Source of the DNA: Anaerolineae bacterium
GTDB taxonomy: Bacteria; Chloroflexota; Anaerolineae; Promineifilales; Promineifilaceae
Assembly (NCBI GenBank): GCA_030425205.1
Contig: JAUIAP010000023.1
Span: forward strand, 1-64,000
DNA: 64,000 nt
Direction of reading: 5' to 3'
The position numbers and the translations under genes were made by a program. Below are positions 62,583-64,000 of this stretch, piece after piece (the first letter of the stretch is position 1; every line of letters starts with the position of its first letter). The notes beneath the pieces are model-generated. The model was not told the DNA's origin. It did no database searches and was given only the letters and a program-made list of their open reading frames with translations.

Positions 62583-63901
62583 GATATTTGGTTTTGGTTT
62601 TACTGCTGTTGGGTGGATGTAATGCGCCCGTTAGATCGTCGGGGGAGTCGCCTACCACAGAAAGTGACGCAATTGCGGAAGAGATCGCTGTCACTGCGGA
62701 GGCGGCGGTTACGATTGAACGCGCAACGGTCGCCATCGCCCCAAGCCGTGATGCGACAATTGATACACTGTTGAACAATGTTTCAACACAGCAACTGCTC
62801 GCCTCTGTTCAGCAGCTAACCAGTTTTGAAACACGTAATAGCTACAGCGCGACCGATGATCCTGCGCGGGGGATTGGGGCAGCTAGGGAGTGGATTTCGG
62901 CCGAATTTCAGCGTCTCACCCCCAACTGCGCCACCATCAGCGAGCAGCCCTACCAAATGAAAGACGGCACGCCCCAGCATAACATCGTCGTTGAACTGAG
63001 CGCGACGGGCGACTATGCGGGGCGGCTGGTGATTGGGGCGCACTACGACACGCGCGTACAAAACGTGCAAGATGGCAAAAGCCCTGCGCCGGGTGCGAAT
63101 GACAATGCCAGCGGGGTCGCCGTCTTACTGGAGACAGCGCGGTTGCTGTGTGCGACTGAGCGGAGTCATCGGGTGGTGTTGGTGGCATTTTCGGCCGAAG
63201 AGCAAGACGCACAGGGTAGCCAAGCATTTGTGAAGTGGGCGGCCGAGCAGGGTTGGCAAATCGACATGATGCTCAACAACGACAGCGTCGGCGGGCGTGA
63301 CGGCATTCCGCAGCAGTTGCGCCTCTTTGCCCCTGAAATTGCGTCCTCTTCATCGGGGCAAGTCGCCCGTTATGTGGCGACGCTCAACGCGCTCTATCAG
63401 CCCGACTTCCCGCTCGATCTCGTCGATAGCCTCGATCGCAACGGTCGCTACGGGGATCAACGTTCGTTTGTGGAGGCGGGGATTCCTGCCGTGCGGCTGC
63501 TTGAATCAGAAGAAAGTGCTGCGCTGCTTAACTCCCCCACCGACACGTTTGACAAAATCGACTACAACTATCTTGCCCAAGCGGTGCGGCTCAATTTGGC
63601 AGTGGCGGCAAATTGGACGGGTGCGCCGATGCCGACGACCGCGCCAACCATTATGGCGATTGAAGATGGCATATACGAGGTAGCTTGGGACGCGATTCCA
63701 ACGGCAATTGGGTACGCCGTCTCGCTGCGACCACAGGCGCAGTTGACCTACCCAGAATTTCAATATGTGCCAAGCGAGTTGGTGAACAACGTGACGCTGA
63801 CGGGGTTGCAGGCGGGGGTGCGTTATGGGATCAGCGTTGCGCCGCTGGATGGACAGGGGCGATTGGGGGGATTTTCGGCCGAAGTTTTTGTTGTGGAGTG
63901 A
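62579..63901 (+). CDS. M28 family peptidase, lipoprotein
   Basis: The protein has 440 residues from GTG 62579, overlapping the kinase stop (GTGA). A lipobox (LLLGGC, Cys14) follows a short hydrophobic signal. The body is an M28 aminopeptidase/glutaminyl-cyclase-like domain with metal ligands His155 and Asp157 (GAHYDT), Asp175 (GANDNASG) and the Glu207-Glu208 pair (FSAEEQ). Later Asp and His residues lie in MLNNDSVGG and the C-terminal part of the domain. About 75 residues at the end look like a fibronectin III domain. It sits outside the cytoplasmic membrane. Its coupling to the kinase genes hints at a role in envelope turnover or signalling; this is inference. Confidence 0.9.
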   Translation: MRYLVLVLLLLGGCNAPVRSSGESPTTESDAIAEEIAVTAEAAVTIERATVAIAPSRDATIDTLLNNVSTQQLLASVQQLTSFETRNSYSATDDPARGIGAAREWISAEFQRLTPNCATISEQPYQMKDGTPQHNIVVELSATGDYAGRLVIGAHYDTRVQNVQDGKSPAPGANDNASGVAVLLETARLLCATERSHRVVLVAFSAEEQDAQGSQAFVKWAAEQGWQIDMMLNNDSVGGRDGIPQQLRLFAPEIASSSSGQVARYVATLNALYQPDFPLDLVDSLDRNGRYGDQRSFVEAGIPAVRLLESEESAALLNSPTDTFDKIDYNYLAQAVRLNLAVAANWTGAPMPTTAPTIMAIEDGIYEVAWDAIPTAIGYAVSLRPQAQLTYPEFQYVPSELVNNVTLTGLQAGVRYGISVAPLDGQGRLGGFSAEVFVVE

Positions 63902-64000
63902 CTTTACGTATCGCAGGTATTGAATAACATTTATGAAACGCATCGGTGGTTTGGCGGCTGGACTTGGCCCATTGACTCGTGATCGATGAGAAATCGAGCT

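Larger units (their letters stand above)
2329..63882. repeat. Highly iterated palindrome TCGGCCGA, about 76 scattered copies
   Basis: I counted about 76 exact copies by eye, most inside genes, where about one is expected by chance for an 8-mer in 64 kb. Many are flanked by A/T to give ATTCGGCCGAAT or ATTTCGGCCGAAAT; the longest symmetric one spans 12797-12818 (22 bp). In genes it reads mainly as Ser-Ala-Glu/Asp, Ile/Phe-Gly-Arg or Arg-Pro. Gaps with few copies include 4645-8046 and 52420-54990. It resembles the HIP1 element of cyanobacteria in behaviour, but with a different sequence. Confidence 0.9.

Overview
This window most likely comes from a mesophilic chemoheterotroph of the phylum Chloroflexota (Anaerolineae / Ardenticatenia-like). 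That is an inference from the gene families present: actinobacteria-like FHA/RodA/PBP/kinase genes, large STAND-TPR regulators, exported beta-helix proteins, DUF4332 proteins, and ABC sugar uptake with GH130 and GH88 enzymes. Base composition is moderate-GC throughout. I saw no rRNA, tRNA or CRISPR array. The 8-bp palindrome TCGGCCGA is scattered over nearly the whole window, about 76 copies by manual count where about one is expected.

Layout. 1-4.3 kb: the end of a STAND/TPR protein, a DUF6295-like protein, a dienelactone hydrolase and a LacI repressor. 4.3-12.9 kb: a beta-mannoside/manno-oligosaccharide catabolic operon under four ACTAAA-type operators, holding a GH130 phosphorylase, an ABC sugar binding protein with two permeases, a cellobiose/mannobiose 2-epimerase, a cytoplasmic GH5 glycosidase and a sulfatase. 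Uptake, epimerisation and phosphorolysis fit together as one pathway. 12.9-20.3 kb: a DUF6326 membrane protein, a MalT-type LuxR regulator, a sugar isomerase/Gfo-Idh pair, and a GntR regulator facing a GH88 unsaturated glucuronyl hydrolase that has a perfect 18-bp operator.

20.4-25.1 kb is a plasmid-like island: a Rep-like protein of unknown family, a stack of hairpins, AT-rich inverted repeats, parA, a ribbon-helix-helix partner, a nested operator and a P22-type antirepressor-domain protein. 25.3-39.3 kb holds exported proteins: an alpha/beta hydrolase, an alpha-amylase with CBM20, and two very large beta-helix surface proteins, each preceded by a small protein of one new family. A BTAD/NB-ARC/TPR regulator diverges from the second pair. 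39.4-41.4 kb is gene debris plus SnoaL-like and DUF2853 proteins.

41.5-53.6 kb is the most unusual region. Four co-oriented genes encode a LecA-like/DUF4332 protein, an M6-like metalloprotease with lectin-like repeats and a helix-hairpin-helix tail, a 2585-residue protein with three LamG domains and 40 exactly in-phase 29-residue repeats, and a Nif11-like peptide. The first three lack signal peptides. I regard this as a candidate undescribed system.

53.9-63.9 kb: a DUF1206 membrane protein, then a fhaA-fhaB-rodA-pbpA-kinase-kinase locus ordered like the actinobacterial cell-division/cell-wall signalling locus but without the PP2C phosphatase gene, ending with an M28 lipoprotein peptidase. 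Many genes here overlap by GTGA, so they are probably one operon.
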